The notes: generated by a model from the sequence alone, not told the origin. Counted from the stretch's first letter, positions 33,181-42,524 are shown. The stretch is 64,000 nt of DNA from Nocardiopsis sp. TSRI0078 (GCF_001905145.1 NZ_LWLB01000036.1:62001-126000), one strand, 5' to 3'. A program made the numbers and translations.

Positions 33181-34656
33181 TCAGTCGAGGGAGGCGTGCT
33201 TTTCCAGGAAGGTGTAGACGTCGTGCTCGTCCACGCCCGGGAAGGTGCCCGAGGGAAGCGCCGAGAGCACGTGCGAGTGCGCCCGGGCCGACGGCCACAC
33301 GTTGCCCTCCCAGCGGGCGGCCAGCTCCGCGGGCGGGCGCACGCAGCACTCCCCGCCCGGGCAGTTGGACTTGGTGCGGTTGGTGGTCTCGCGGCCCCGG
33401 AACCAGCGCGACTCCTTGTAGGGCACGCCCAGGGTGATGGCGAAGTTGCGCTCGCGGCTGGGGTCCACGTGCGCCACGCACCAGTGGGTGCCGTTGGGCT
33501 TGTCCGTGTACTGGTAGTAGATCGAGTAGCGGTCCGGCGAGGCGAAGACCTGGCGCCCCGACCACTGGCGGCACATGCGCTGCCCCTCGATGGCCCCGGT
33601 CTCGTCGGTGGGGAAGACCAGGCCGTCGTTCTCGTAGGCCTTGTAGATGATGCCGGTCTCGTCGTTGCGGATGAAGTGGCAGACCAGGTCCAGGTGGCGG
33701 TGGGCCAGGTTGGTGAACCGGTGCGCGGCCATCTCGTAGGAGACCGAGTACACGTCGCGCAGGTCCTCCACCGACAGGTCGCGCGCCTGCTTGGCCTCCT
33801 GCAGGTAGCGCACCGCGGTGGACTCGGGGATCAGGACGGCGGCGGCGAAGTAGTTGGCCTCCACCCGCTGGCGCAGGAAGTCGCCGAAGTCGCTGGGCTG
33901 GCCGTGGCCCAGCACCACGTGGCCCAGGGTCTGCAGGAGGATCGTGCGCGGGCTGTGCATGCCCAGCGTGGTCTCGCGCTTGAGGTAGATGCGCCGGTTG
34001 ACGTGGTCGGTGAGGGAGCGCACCGAGCGGGGCAGGTCCTGCACGTACTTGAGGGAGAACCCGTGGTGGGTGGCGATGGAGAGGATCTGCCCCTGGGACA
34101 GGGCACCCGCGGTGTAGTTGACGGCGTCGAGGGTCTCGGCCGCCGCCTTCTCGATGTGCTCGAAGTAGTTGCCGCGCTCGCGCATCTGCCGGCGCAGGTC
34201 GGCGTTGGCCCGGCGGGCCTCCTCGGGGGTGGCCGTGGGCTTGGCGCTGCGCCGCTTGAGCTCGTCGTACAGGCCCACGATGTGTTCGAGCACGTCGTTG
34301 GGGACGCGCTTGCCCACCCTCAGGTGCGGCAGGCCCAGCTTCTGGTAGAGGGCGTCGCGCTGGGCCTCCTCCACGGCGATCTCCAGCTGCGCGCGCCGGC
34401 TCGGGGGCTGCTTGGACAGCAGCTCCTCCACCGAGACGCTGAGGGCCGAGGCCAGGGACGTGAGCAGGGAGAGCTTCGGCTCGCGTTTGCCGTTCTCCAG
34501 CAGGGAGAGCTGGGAGGGGGCCCTACCCACGCGTTCCCCCAGGTCAGAGAGGGTCAGACCGCGCGCCCGCCGGAGGTGGCGGAGCCGCTGGCCAAAGGTG
34601 ACGAGATCTAGGTCACCTGTCAAAGACGGTATTTCTTCAGCACCAAAGTACGCCAT
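33181..34656 (-). CDS. ramB: RamB-type regulator of acetate/glyoxylate metabolism
   Basis: 491 residues. N-terminal XRE HTH (LVTFGQRLRHLRRARGLTLSDLGERVGRAPSQLSLLENGKREPKLSLLTSLASAL, ~20-75), a middle region, then an IrrE/ImmA-like domain with TLGHVVLGHGQPSDF (~265-280) and a C-terminal domain with a CPGGECCVRPP cluster. This is the ScfR/RamB architecture; RamB of Corynebacterium and Mycobacterium controls isocitrate lyase, malate synthase and acetate activation. Divergent to aceA across 187 bases, as in M. tuberculosis where the orthologue also adjoins icl1. TACCAT lies six bases before the ATG, hinting at a leaderless transcript. I could not find a clear RamB box in the gap. Confidence 0.92.
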   Translation of the reverse strand: MAYFGAEEIPSLTGDLDLVTFGQRLRHLRRARGLTLSDLGERVGRAPSQLSLLENGKREPKLSLLTSLASALSVSVEELLSKQPPSRRAQLEIAVEEAQRDALYQKLGLPHLRVGKRVPNDVLEHIVGLYDELKRRSAKPTATPEEARRANADLRRQMRERGNYFEHIEKAAAETLDAVNYTAGALSQGQILSIATHHGFSLKYVQDLPRSVRSLTDHVNRRIYLKRETTLGMHSPRTILLQTLGHVVLGHGQPSDFGDFLRQRVEANYFAAAVLIPESTAVRYLQEAKQARDLSVEDLRDVYSVSYEMAAHRFTNLAHRHLDLVCHFIRNDETGIIYKAYENDGLVFPTDETGAIEGQRMCRQWSGRQVFASPDRYSIYYQYTDKPNGTHWCVAHVDPSRERNFAITLGVPYKESRWFRGRETTNRTKSNCPGGECCVRPPAELAARWEGNVWPSARAHSHVLSALPSGTFPGVDEHDVYTFLEKHASLD

Positions 34657-34843
34657 GGCTTCATGGTACGGAAAGAATCGACGATCTTCACCCGATTTCG
34701 AGTGGAAAAGCCTTGGAACTTCCTCAAGAATTCTAGTTACCGGCGGGGAACTTACCGCTCAGGGCTCACCCCCTGGCTCTGGACGAGGCCTCCCTCGACC
34801 GGTGTTGGACACCTTGGGGACTACACGTAAGGCGGGAACGAAC

Positions 34844-36142
34844 ATGGGCACCAGCGCTCGACGACAGGAAGCCAGCGCCGAACTCCAGCGCGACTGGGAG
34901 ACCAACCCCCGGTGGGCCGGTATCGAGCGCACCTACTCCGCCGACGACGTGGTCAAGCTCCGCGGCTCGGTCACCGAGGAGCACACCCTGGCCCGTCGCG
35001 GCGCCGAGCGCCTCTGGGACCTGCTCCACACCGAGGACTACGTCAACAGCCTCGGCGCTCTCACCGGCAACCAGGCGGTCCAGCAGGTCCGCGCCGGCCT
35101 GAAGGCCATCTACCTCTCCGGTTGGCAGGTCGCCGCCGACGCCAACCTCTCCGGCAACACCTACCCGGACCAGAGCCTGTACCCGGCCAACTCGGTCCCG
35201 GCCGTGGTCCGCCGCATCAACAACGCGCTGATGCGCGCCGACCAGATCACCTGGGCCGAGGGCGACGACAGCGCCCCCGAGTGGCTCGCCCCGATCGTCG
35301 CGGACGCCGAGGCCGGATTCGGCGGCGTCCTCAACGCCTACGAGCTGATGAGGGGCATGATCGCCGCGGGCGCGGCCGGTGTGCACTGGGAGGACCAGCT
35401 GGCCTCCGAGAAGAAGTGCGGCCACCTGGGCGGCAAGGTCCTCATCCCCACCGGCCAGCACGTCAAGACCCTGAGCGCCGCCCGCCTGGCCGCGGACGTC
35501 GCCGGTGTCCCGTCCCTGGTCATCGCGCGGACCGACGCCCAGGCCGCGACGCTGATCACCAGCGACATCGACGAGCGCGACCAGCCCTTCATCACCGGCG
35601 AGCGCACCTCGGAGGGCTTCTACCGCTTCCGCAACGGCGTCGAGGCCTGCGTGGCCCGCGGCCTGGCCTACGCCCCGCACTCCGACCTGCTGTGGATGGA
35701 GACCGCGACCCCGGACCTGGAGGTCGCCCGCGACTTCGCCGAGCGCATCAAGGCCGAGTACCCGGACCAGATGCTGGCCTACAACTGCTCGCCGTCCTTC
35801 AACTGGAAGCGCCACCTGGACGACGCGACCATCGCCAAGTTCCAGCGCGAGCTGGGCCACATGGGCTACAAGTTCCAGTTCATCACCCTGGCGGGCTTCC
35901 ACTCGCTCAACTACTCGATGTTCAACCTGGCCAAGGGCTACGCCCAGAACGGGATGACCTCGTACGTCGAGCTGCAGGAGGCCGAGTTCGCGGCCGAGGA
36001 GCGCGGTTACACCGCCACCCGCCACCAGCGCGAGGTCGGCACCGGCTACTTCGACTCCATCAGCACGACCATCTCCCCTGAGGCCAGCACCACGGCTCTC
36101 ACCGGCTCCACCGAGGAAGACCAGTTCTCAGCGGCTCACTGA
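34844..36142 (+). CDS. aceA: Isocitrate lyase
   Basis: Cleaves isocitrate to glyoxylate and succinate, the first step of the glyoxylate shunt. 432 residues from ATG 34844 with GGCGGGAAC upstream. The catalytic KKCGH signature is at ~190-194 (LASEKKCGHLGGKV), with GFGGVLNAYELM, HWEDQ and MLAYNCSPSFNWKRHLDD further family motifs. Length matches the short prokaryotic form. Malate synthase is not in the window. Likely controlled by the divergent ramB product. A strong terminator follows. Confidence 0.98.
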   Translation: MGTSARRQEASAELQRDWETNPRWAGIERTYSADDVVKLRGSVTEEHTLARRGAERLWDLLHTEDYVNSLGALTGNQAVQQVRAGLKAIYLSGWQVAADANLSGNTYPDQSLYPANSVPAVVRRINNALMRADQITWAEGDDSAPEWLAPIVADAEAGFGGVLNAYELMRGMIAAGAAGVHWEDQLASEKKCGHLGGKVLIPTGQHVKTLSAARLAADVAGVPSLVIARTDAQAATLITSDIDERDQPFITGERTSEGFYRFRNGVEACVARGLAYAPHSDLLWMETATPDLEVARDFAERIKAEYPDQMLAYNCSPSFNWKRHLDDATIAKFQRELGHMGYKFQFITLAGFHSLNYSMFNLAKGYAQNGMTSYVELQEAEFAAEERGYTATRHQREVGTGYFDSISTTISPEASTTALTGSTEEDQFSAAH

Positions 36143-36219
36143 CACTGGTCTTCGTTCCCAGGAGGCCGTTCCTCCCCGCTTTCGTGGCTGGGGCGGGGCG
36201 GGGCGGCCTCCACCCCCTA

Positions 36220-36269
36220 GCCGTCGGCCATGCGCGTTCCGTGTCACACGCGCATGGCCGGCGGCTTTT
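36220..36269 (+). terminator. Intrinsic terminator after aceA
   Basis: An ~18-bp stem (GCCGTCGGCCATGCGCG with its near-perfect complement ending GGCCGGCGGC at 36265; one mismatch) followed by TTTT, 78 bases past the aceA stop codon. Confidence 0.85.
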
Positions 36270-36397
36270 CGCGTCCCGGTCGGCTCCGCGCGGGGGTTTC
36301 GGCTGTGGGGGACCCCGGGCCCCTGGCCACCGGGCGGAGAGGGGCCTAGGCTTGCGCCGCGCGGACCCGCGCACCCCCGAAGAACCGGAGGAACCCC

Positions 36398-36604
36398 GTG
36401 AAACTCCTCGAATCTCTCCTCCCCTCGGCCGTACTGCGCCGCGTGCTCGCCGTGGGCGCCCTGGCCGCGGCCATGGCCCTGGGCACCGCCGCCTGTGAGG
36501 AGGCCATGCCCGAGATGGACACCGAACAGGGCGAGGACGGCGGCGAGGACGGCGACAACGAAGACGGCGGGGACGAGGACGGCGGGGACGAGGACGACGA
36601 CTGA
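36398..36604 (+). CDS. Small acidic lipoprotein (first of a tandem pair)
   Basis: 68 residues from GTG with GGAGG six bases upstream. A positively charged n-region (LRRVL), a hydrophobic stretch and the lipobox LGTAAC place Cys ~33 as the lipid-modified residue. The exposed tail is almost entirely D, E, G and N (EQGEDGGEDGDNEDGGDEDGG), highly negative and probably disordered. The function is unknown; metal or wall-charge binding is only a guess. It is close in layout to the next gene. Confidence 0.72.
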   Translation: MKLLESLLPSAVLRRVLAVGALAAAMALGTAACEEAMPEMDTEQGEDGGEDGDNEDGGDEDGGDEDDD

Positions 36605-36841
36605 GCCCGGGCGCCCCTCCCCCGGGCGGGCGCCGGCCGCATCAGGGACCCCCACCCACCGTGTGCTCCTGGTAACGCGGGCGCGGCACGTCTACTGTGG
36701 TCCTCACATGGGTCACGGACGGATAACGCCCGGTTCGCGCCGTCCCGGAGGGGCGCGCCCCGTGCGGACGCGCACCGGGGGACGGCCCCGCGGACCGGTC
36801 CCGGGCCCATGGCACCCGTCCACGAACCGATGGAGCCGGCA

Positions 36842-37039
36842 GTGAGGCTTGAGGGCATCAGTCAGAAGACCGTGACCACCGTCCGCCGCGTGCTCGCGGG
36901 CGGAGCGATCGCCGCCGTCGCGGTGTTCGGTGGCGCCGCATGCGAGGACGAGGGGGAGGGCGGCGAGCCGTCCGTGGAGACCCCGGGCATGGAGGGCGAG
37001 GAGGGCATGGAGGGCGAGGAGGACATCGACGACGAGTAG
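36842..37039 (+). CDS. Small acidic lipoprotein (second of a tandem pair)
   Basis: 65 residues from a GTG with GGAG six bases upstream. Signal region RRVLAGGAIAAVAVFGGAAC ends in a lipobox Cys (~residue 30); the tail is EDEGEGGEPSVETPGMEGEEGMEGEEDIDDE-like, strongly acidic with an EGEEGM/EGEED repeat. The shared RRVLA(V)G...A motif and acidic tail suggest it duplicated from, or with, the preceding gene. Unknown function. Confidence 0.7.
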   Translation: MRLEGISQKTVTTVRRVLAGGAIAAVAVFGGAACEDEGEGGEPSVETPGMEGEEGMEGEEDIDDE

Positions 37040-37157
37040 CGGTCCCCGCACTCGGACACGGCGTGCCGGGTCGGCGGCCCCGTCGCCCCGGCACGCCGCC
37101 GTCATCCGCTGAGCCCCTGGTCACGTACCGCGGGCGGCAGGACGTACATTGCATGGC

Positions 37158-37988
37158 GTGACCGACAAGATCCGCTCCCCGCGCGCCGAACCGCCCGCGG
37201 GACCTCCACCCGCCCCCGCCCTCCCCACCGCACCGGCCGACCGGCGCCTGCTGCGCTGGGAGGTCCTGTGCGTACTCGCCCTGTCCCTGGGCGCGGCGGC
37301 GGTCTCGGCGACCATCTCCTTCCTCGGCGTGCTCACCGCGCCCGAGGCCCTGTCCGAGCAGACCGCCAGCCTGGTGCGCCCCCGCGCGGCGCAGGAGCGC
37401 CCCTGGCTGGACCTGTCCTGGCAGCTGTACGCGGTGGCCTCCGCCCTGGTCCCCGTCCTGCTGGTGGCCTACCTCATGCGCCGCTCGGGCGAGTCCTCGC
37501 GCGCGTTCGGCTTCGACGTGCGCCGCCCCGGCTTCGACCTGGGCGGCGGCGCCGCCCTCGCCGCGCTCATCGGCGCGGGAGGCCTGGTCGTGTACGTGGT
37601 GTCCTGGCATCTAGGGCTGACGGTCACCGTCAGGCCCAGCACCCTGGACGGCAACTGGTGGGACGTCCCCGTCCTGGTGCTCCAGGCCGCCAAGAACGGC
37701 GTCCTCGAAGAGGTGGTCGTGGTCGGCTACCTGCTGCACCGGCTGGGGCAGCTGGGGTGGACGCCGTGGAAGGCGGTGCTGGCCAGCTCGGTGCTGCGCG
37801 CCTTCTACCACCTCTACCAGGGCGTCGGGATGTTCTTCGGCAACCTGGTGATGGGCCTGGTCTTCGGCTGGTTCTACCTGCGCTACGGGCGCGTGATGCC
37901 CCTGGTGGTGGCGCACACGGTCATCGACGTCGTGGCCTTCGTCGGCTCGGTGTACCTCATCGGCCGTCTCGACTGGCTCCCGGCGTGA
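37158..37988 (+). CDS. CPBP-family intramembrane glutamic endopeptidase
   Basis: 276 residues with about seven hydrophobic helices after a Pro-rich cytoplasmic N-terminus. The CPBP (Abi/CAAX protease) motifs are present: EEVVVVGYLLHRL (~183-195, the EExxx(R/Y) motif), RAFYHLYQG (FxxxH), and HTVIDVVAF. These proteases cleave membrane substrates, for example in bacteriocin immunity or envelope control; the substrate here is unknown. GTG 37158 is chosen because TACATT lies seven bases upstream, indicating a leaderless transcript. The 3' end overlaps the convergent MFS gene by 32 bases. Confidence 0.87.
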   Translation: MTDKIRSPRAEPPAGPPPAPALPTAPADRRLLRWEVLCVLALSLGAAAVSATISFLGVLTAPEALSEQTASLVRPRAAQERPWLDLSWQLYAVASALVPVLLVAYLMRRSGESSRAFGFDVRRPGFDLGGGAALAALIGAGGLVVYVVSWHLGLTVTVRPSTLDGNWWDVPVLVLQAAKNGVLEEVVVVGYLLHRLGQLGWTPWKAVLASSVLRAFYHLYQGVGMFFGNLVMGLVFGWFYLRYGRVMPLVVAHTVIDVVAFVGSVYLIGRLDWLPA

Positions 37989-39237
37989 GGCCGCGTGCGG
38001 CGATGGCGTCCTCCAGGTAGCGGGGGCGGCCCAGCAGCATGCCCACGGCCAGGTTGACCGCGACCAGGAGCAGCACCAGGAGCAGCGGCGCGTGCCAGCC
38101 GCCGCTGACCTCGTGCAGCAGCCCGAACAGGAAGGGCCCCGCGCCGCCCATGAGGTAGCCCAGGCTCTGGCCGACGGCCGACAGCGCCGCAGTACCGGCG
38201 CCGGTACGGGTGCGCAGCGCGAAGGAGGTCAGGGCGAAGACGAAGGTGCCCATGCCGATGCCCACGAGGGTGGTCCAGACCCACACGCCCGACAGCGGGG
38301 AGATCCACAGTCCGGCCAGGCCCGCCGTGTAGGCGATGGCGAACATGGCCACGAAGGGGCGCTGGTCGCCCACGCGGGTCAGCAGCGTGGGCAGCAGCAG
38401 GGACATGGGGATGCCGAGGAGGGTCAGGTAGGACAGTGCCAGGCCCGCGGTCTGGGCGTCCATGCCCTGGTCGCGGAGCATCTGCGCGTACCAGCCGAAC
38501 ATGATGTAGGCGATCGAGGACTGGGTGCCGAAGTAGACCACGGACTGCCATCCCAGGCCGGTGGACAGCACCTGGCGAAAGCCCAGCGCCTGGGCGGGGT
38601 CGCCGCGTCCGGGCTCGTGGCGCAGCACCAGCAGCCAGGGCACGGCGGCCGCGACGCCGAAGAGGGCGTAGGCGCCCAGGGCCGCGCGCCACTCGCCGGT
38701 GGACTGCTCCAGGGGCACGGTGGCCGCCGCGGCGATGGTGGTGCCCAGGGCCAGGGCGGTGGTGTACACGGTGGTCATCAGGCCCACGCGCTCGGGGAAG
38801 TGCTGCTTGACCAGGGCGGGCAGGATGACGTTGCCGACCGCACCGCCCGACAGCGCCACGGCGCTCAGGGCCAGGAACACCCACGGCTCGGGGGCCACGG
38901 CCCGGGCGGCGAGGCCGAGGGTGAGGGCGGCCAGCGCGCAGACGAGCAGGTGGTGCTCGCCGAGGCGGCGGGCCAGGACGGGGGTGAGGCCGCCGAAGAG
39001 CGCGAAGCACAGTACGGGCAGGGTGGTGAGGAGTCCGGCGCCGACCGCGGTCATGCCCAGCCCGGAGGTGACCTCGTCGAGCACGGGGCCGACGCTGGTG
39101 ATGGCGGTGCGCAGGTTCAGTGCCGCCAGGGCGATCCCCGCGGCGAGCAGCAGCAGGACCCCTCGCGGTGGGCGGGCGGCCCCGCCTGCGGAGGAACCGC
39201 TCGTCACGGGAGTGCGGGGCGCTGGTCCGACGCTCAT
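37957..39237 (-). CDS. MFS transporter, CynX/NimT family
   Basis: 426 residues, twelve predicted helices. The N-terminus ALNLRTAITSVGPVLDEV and the GGAVGNVILPALVKQHFPERVGLMTTVYTTAL segment are typical of the CynX/NimT (cyanate or nitroimidazole) MFS branch. The transported compound is not known. ATG start; ~170 bases separate it from the divergent GntR gene, whose product may regulate it. The last 32 bases overlap the CPBP protease gene tail to tail. Confidence 0.9.
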   Translation of the reverse strand: MSVGPAPRTPVTSGSSAGGAARPPRGVLLLLAAGIALAALNLRTAITSVGPVLDEVTSGLGMTAVGAGLLTTLPVLCFALFGGLTPVLARRLGEHHLLVCALAALTLGLAARAVAPEPWVFLALSAVALSGGAVGNVILPALVKQHFPERVGLMTTVYTTALALGTTIAAAATVPLEQSTGEWRAALGAYALFGVAAAVPWLLVLRHEPGRGDPAQALGFRQVLSTGLGWQSVVYFGTQSSIAYIMFGWYAQMLRDQGMDAQTAGLALSYLTLLGIPMSLLLPTLLTRVGDQRPFVAMFAIAYTAGLAGLWISPLSGVWVWTTLVGIGMGTFVFALTSFALRTRTGAGTAALSAVGQSLGYLMGGAGPFLFGLLHEVSGGWHAPLLLVLLLVAVNLAVGMLLGRPRYLEDAIAARGLTPGASRDGR

Positions 39238-39406
39238 GGAAGGCGACTCACAGAGATTCGTAGGATGACCCGATGTACTTCATGAGGATAACGCATTGCC
39301 GTTCAAAGCCAATTCCTGACCGTAACTGGTCTAAGCTCCGGCCTTAACCGTTCCGTACCTGTGCGCTGGCCCTGTCATCCGGCGACCCGCCCTAGGAGGT
39401 AAACGC

Positions 39407-40108
39407 GTGCCCCTCGCCTCGACACGCCGGACCGGTCTCGTCGACCAGGTCATCAGTCAGCTCAGAGCCCAGATCGACTCGGGGGAATGGGGTGTCGGCG
39501 ACCGCATCCCCACCGAGTCGGAGCTCTCCGACCAGCTTGAGGTGGGACGCAACACCGTCCGTGAAGCCGTTCGCGCCCTCGCCCACGCGGGGCTGCTGGA
39601 GATCCGCCAGGGGGCGGGCACCTTCGTCCGCGCCTCCAGCGAACTCGGCGGAGCCCTGCGCCGCCGCCTGGAGCGCTCCCGGCTGAGGGAGAACCTGGAG
39701 GTGCGCCGCGCGCTGGAGGTGGAGGCGGCCCGGCTGGCCGCGCTGCGCCACAGCGAGGAGGACATGGCCGACATCGACCGCGCCATGGCCCTGCGCGAGG
39801 CCGCCTGGCGCGAACGCGACATGGGCGCGTTCGTGGAGGCGGACTTCACCTTCCACCGGGCGGTCGTCAACGCCACCCACAACACGCTGCTCATCGACCT
39901 GTACGACGACATCGCACAGGTGGTGTACGCGAGCATCGCCCACACGGCCTACGAGCAGAGCGACGAGGCGACCGACCAGCCCTCCTCCTCCACCGAGGGC
40001 GTGGACCACTCGAAGCTGGTCGAGGCGGTCCGGGGCGCCGACGCGGCCGGGGCCGCCCGCGAGGCCACCTGCTACATCGACGAACTGCTCTCGCTCACCG
40101 AGGACTGA
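39407..40108 (+). CDS. FadR-type GntR transcriptional regulator
   Basis: 233 residues from GTG with a strong AGGAGGT site. Winged HTH VISQLRAQIDSGEWGVGDRIPTESELSDQLEVGRNTVREAVRALAHAGLLEIRQGAGTFVRA (~15-75), then an FCD helical ligand domain (VRRALEVEAARLAALR, EADFTFHRAVVNATHN with the His/Asp metal or acid-binding residues). It is divergent from the MFS gene; a weak GACC-N6-GGTC dyad (39318-39331) sits between them. Ligands of FCD regulators are small carboxylic acids. The adjacent RraA-like gene is convergent. Confidence 0.92.
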   Translation: MPLASTRRTGLVDQVISQLRAQIDSGEWGVGDRIPTESELSDQLEVGRNTVREAVRALAHAGLLEIRQGAGTFVRASSELGGALRRRLERSRLRENLEVRRALEVEAARLAALRHSEEDMADIDRAMALREAAWRERDMGAFVEADFTFHRAVVNATHNTLLIDLYDDIAQVVYASIAHTAYEQSDEATDQPSSSTEGVDHSKLVEAVRGADAAGAAREATCYIDELLSLTED

Positions 40109-40199
40109 GCGGCCCCGGCGTGTCCGGGGGCACGGTCGGCGGGGTCGGCGGGGTCGGCGCGCCCGGCCGCGCCACGGGCCGCCGGCGGCTGTGCGGCCT

Positions 40200-40988
40200 T
40201 CAGTCGCCCCTGTGGGCGTCGCCCACGGCGGAGCGCGGTGCGACCCTCGGCCGGACCGCGGAGTGGCCCTCGGCGCCGCGCGCCGCCGCGTCACGCAGTG
40301 CCCCGAGTTTTCGCGAGCGGCCCGTGCCGCCGCGGTGGGAGCGGTCGCCCCCGCCCTCCCAGCCGGCGACCCGGGAGGGGTCCAGGCCGAGCAGGTCCAG
40401 GGTGCTCTCCCCCGCGTACACGGCGTCGATGATCTCCCGTTCCCGGGAGATGCTGTCCAGGGTCTCGGTGATGATGGAGCTCACCTGTCCCCGCGGCAGG
40501 CACACCACGCCGTCGTCGTCGGCGACGATCCAGTCGCCCCGGCGCACCGGCAGGGGCGCGTGGCCGCCCGCCGTCATGCTGATCTGGCGCCCGACCGAAC
40601 CGCCCGCCTCGTGCCCGGCCTCGCGGACGGCGACCCCCGCGCCGAACACGGGCAGCTCGCAGCGGACGATGGCGGCGATGTCGCGTACGCAGCCGTCCAG
40701 GACGATCCCCCTGACCCCCCGGGTACTGGCGGCCACGGCGAGGAGCTCGTCGACGTAGCCGTACTCGGCCTCGCCCGCGACGTCCACCACGAGGGCGGAG
40801 CCGGGAGGGGCCTGGGCCACCGCGACGTGGATGGCGAGGTTGTCCCCCGGAGTGCAGCGGACCGGGAAGGCGGTCGCCGCGAAGGCGGCCCCCGGCCAGA
40901 CGGAGAACAGGTGCGTACCGAACGGTCGGCCGCCGCACCGCGCCAGCGCCACCGTGCCCACAGCCGTCAACGTATCCGCAAGCGCCAC
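40200..40988 (-). CDS. RraA-family protein (HMG/CHA aldolase-like)
   Basis: 262 residues; GTG start with GGGAGG six bases upstream. Core (~15-210) carries the family pattern CTPGDNLAIHVAVAQAPPGSALVVDVAG, YGYVDELLAVAASTRGVRGIVLDGCVRDIAAI, PVFGAG and GDWIVADDDGVVCLP. The LDGCVRD motif includes the Asp that binds Mg in 4-hydroxy-4-methyl-2-oxoglutarate/oxaloacetate aldolases. This form is more likely a class II aldolase or decarboxylase than the RNase E inhibitor. The last ~40 residues (RSHRGGTGRSRKLG onward) form a basic tail absent from typical members. Confidence 0.85.
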   Translation of the reverse strand: MALADTLTAVGTVALARCGGRPFGTHLFSVWPGAAFAATAFPVRCTPGDNLAIHVAVAQAPPGSALVVDVAGEAEYGYVDELLAVAASTRGVRGIVLDGCVRDIAAIVRCELPVFGAGVAVREAGHEAGGSVGRQISMTAGGHAPLPVRRGDWIVADDDGVVCLPRGQVSSIITETLDSISREREIIDAVYAGESTLDLLGLDPSRVAGWEGGGDRSHRGGTGRSRKLGALRDAAARGAEGHSAVRPRVAPRSAVGDAHRGD

Positions 40989-41265
40989 GTCAGCCTCCCA
41001 CTACACCCGCGCCCGGTGCGACCGGCTCGGGCCGGCCCCTTCCTATACTCACGGGTAACTTAAGCGTGACGCAAGCCATACGAAGCGGAAACACGTAAAA
41101 ATGCTACCGCTGGTTACAGATACGGACGGAAGAACGCGGGAGGGCGTCCGCCCCGAGCGGTACGGGGACGCCCCCGCCCCGGGCCGGCACGGGCCGACCT
41201 GCGGTGGAGGGGGCCGGGCGGACCGAGGTGCGGCGAGGGCTCACCAGGACACGGCCGCGGCCCGG

Positions 41266-42171
41266 TCAGCTGATCCACTCCACGGGGCGCTCCCCTCCCC
41301 GCCGCTCCTTGCGCACGGACAGGTGGTCCCAGGTCTCCACATAGCCCACCCCCGGCGTCGAGCGCACCGAATCCAGGGCCTCCACCAGCTGGCAGCGGTC
41401 GGGCGCGGTGAGGACGCCGATGACGTCGTAGCGGCCGAAACCGCTGGCCAGAAAGGAGACCCCGGGCATGTTCGCCAGCGTCGCGCCCAGCGCCTCGGCG
41501 TCGCCCCGGCAGCGCAGGCCAAAGCCCAGCCGCTCGTTGGCACCCACCGCCGCGGGCTCCACCAGTGCGGTCACGTGCACCACGCCGGAGTCGAGCAGCC
41601 GCACCACCCGGGACCGGGCGGCGGCCTGCGACAGGCCCACCTGGCGCGCCAGGTCCGCGTAGGAGGCCCGCCCGTCCCTGAGCAGCTGGCGGACCAGGCG
41701 CCAGTCCAGAGCGTCCAGCTCGATGTCGTGCAGTTCCCGCACGCTGCTGTGGGCGTCCTTGAACACGGCGTTGGCACGGAAGACCTCCGCGCCGTCCACC
41801 CCCGGCAGCGAACGCAGCTCGGACAGCTCCTTGGCCAGGGCGGCGTCGTCGGCCACACGCACCTGCGCGACGGCGGGGAAGCGCCCGGCCGCCTGCGCCG
41901 CGAAGGTCACGGCCTCGCGCTCGCCCAGCGCGTCCAGCAGCGCCCCCACGGGTCCGCTGACGCGGAACGACACGTGGCCGAGCACCTCCATCCCCACGAC
42001 CCCGGCGTGCAGGACTCCGACGATCCTGATCGCCCCTGACTGCACGAGCTGGCGCACTCTCGCACGCACCGCCGTCCTCGACAGGCCGACTCCGTCGGCC
42101 AGTGCCTGGAACGTCGCTCTGCCGTCCCCCTGCAGCGCACGCATGAGCGCGGCGTCAACCGCATCGAGCAC
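41266..42171 (-). CDS. Lrp/AsnC-type regulator with two HTH modules
   Basis: 301 residues, about twice the usual Lrp size. Two winged HTHs are visible: VDAALMRALQGDGRATFQALADGVGLSRTAVRARVRQLVQSGAI (~5-48) and LDALDWRLVRQLLRDGRASYADLARQVGLSQAAARSRVVRLLDSGVV (~150-195), each followed by a RAM-like beta/alpha region (GHVSFRVSG...; GFGLRCRGDAEALGATLANMPGVSFLASGFGRYDVIGVL). Double-Lrp proteins occur in actinobacteria next to amino-acid or transport genes. Target unknown. A GC-rich hairpin near 41141-41173 may terminate it. Confidence 0.88.
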   Translation of the reverse strand: MLDAVDAALMRALQGDGRATFQALADGVGLSRTAVRARVRQLVQSGAIRIVGVLHAGVVGMEVLGHVSFRVSGPVGALLDALGEREAVTFAAQAAGRFPAVAQVRVADDAALAKELSELRSLPGVDGAEVFRANAVFKDAHSSVRELHDIELDALDWRLVRQLLRDGRASYADLARQVGLSQAAARSRVVRLLDSGVVHVTALVEPAAVGANERLGFGLRCRGDAEALGATLANMPGVSFLASGFGRYDVIGVLTAPDRCQLVEALDSVRSTPGVGYVETWDHLSVRKERRGGERPVEWIS

Positions 42172-42524
42172 GATGGCTTGCCTTTCGTTCCCATGACGCC
42201 GCCCTTCCCCCGGACGACGCCCCCTCCTGCGGCCAGATCATCCCAGCTGCGGCGCCCGTGCACTACTGATCGCGAAAGAAATCGGCTGATTCACCCCTTT
42301 GACCGCTCCGAAAGCTTCGCCCAATGCCCCATCCACCACCTCAGTGCCACATAACAGACTTGTATAGAAGATCCATCATCACTGAGTAGCCGTCCCCACA
42401 ACTCTCGCAAAGCGCCACACTGATCTGACGGGCCCGCCGACGCACCCCCGGGAACTCCCCCCGCCCCCAGAGGCCATCCAGGCGGCCCGCGCGACGCGCC
42501 CGAGCACACGCACGCCCCCGACAG

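Noticed and set aside
40131..40170. Short tandem GGCGGGGTC repeats between the GntR and RraA genes
   Set aside because: Only about three imperfect units in G-rich DNA; too weak to call a functional repeat.
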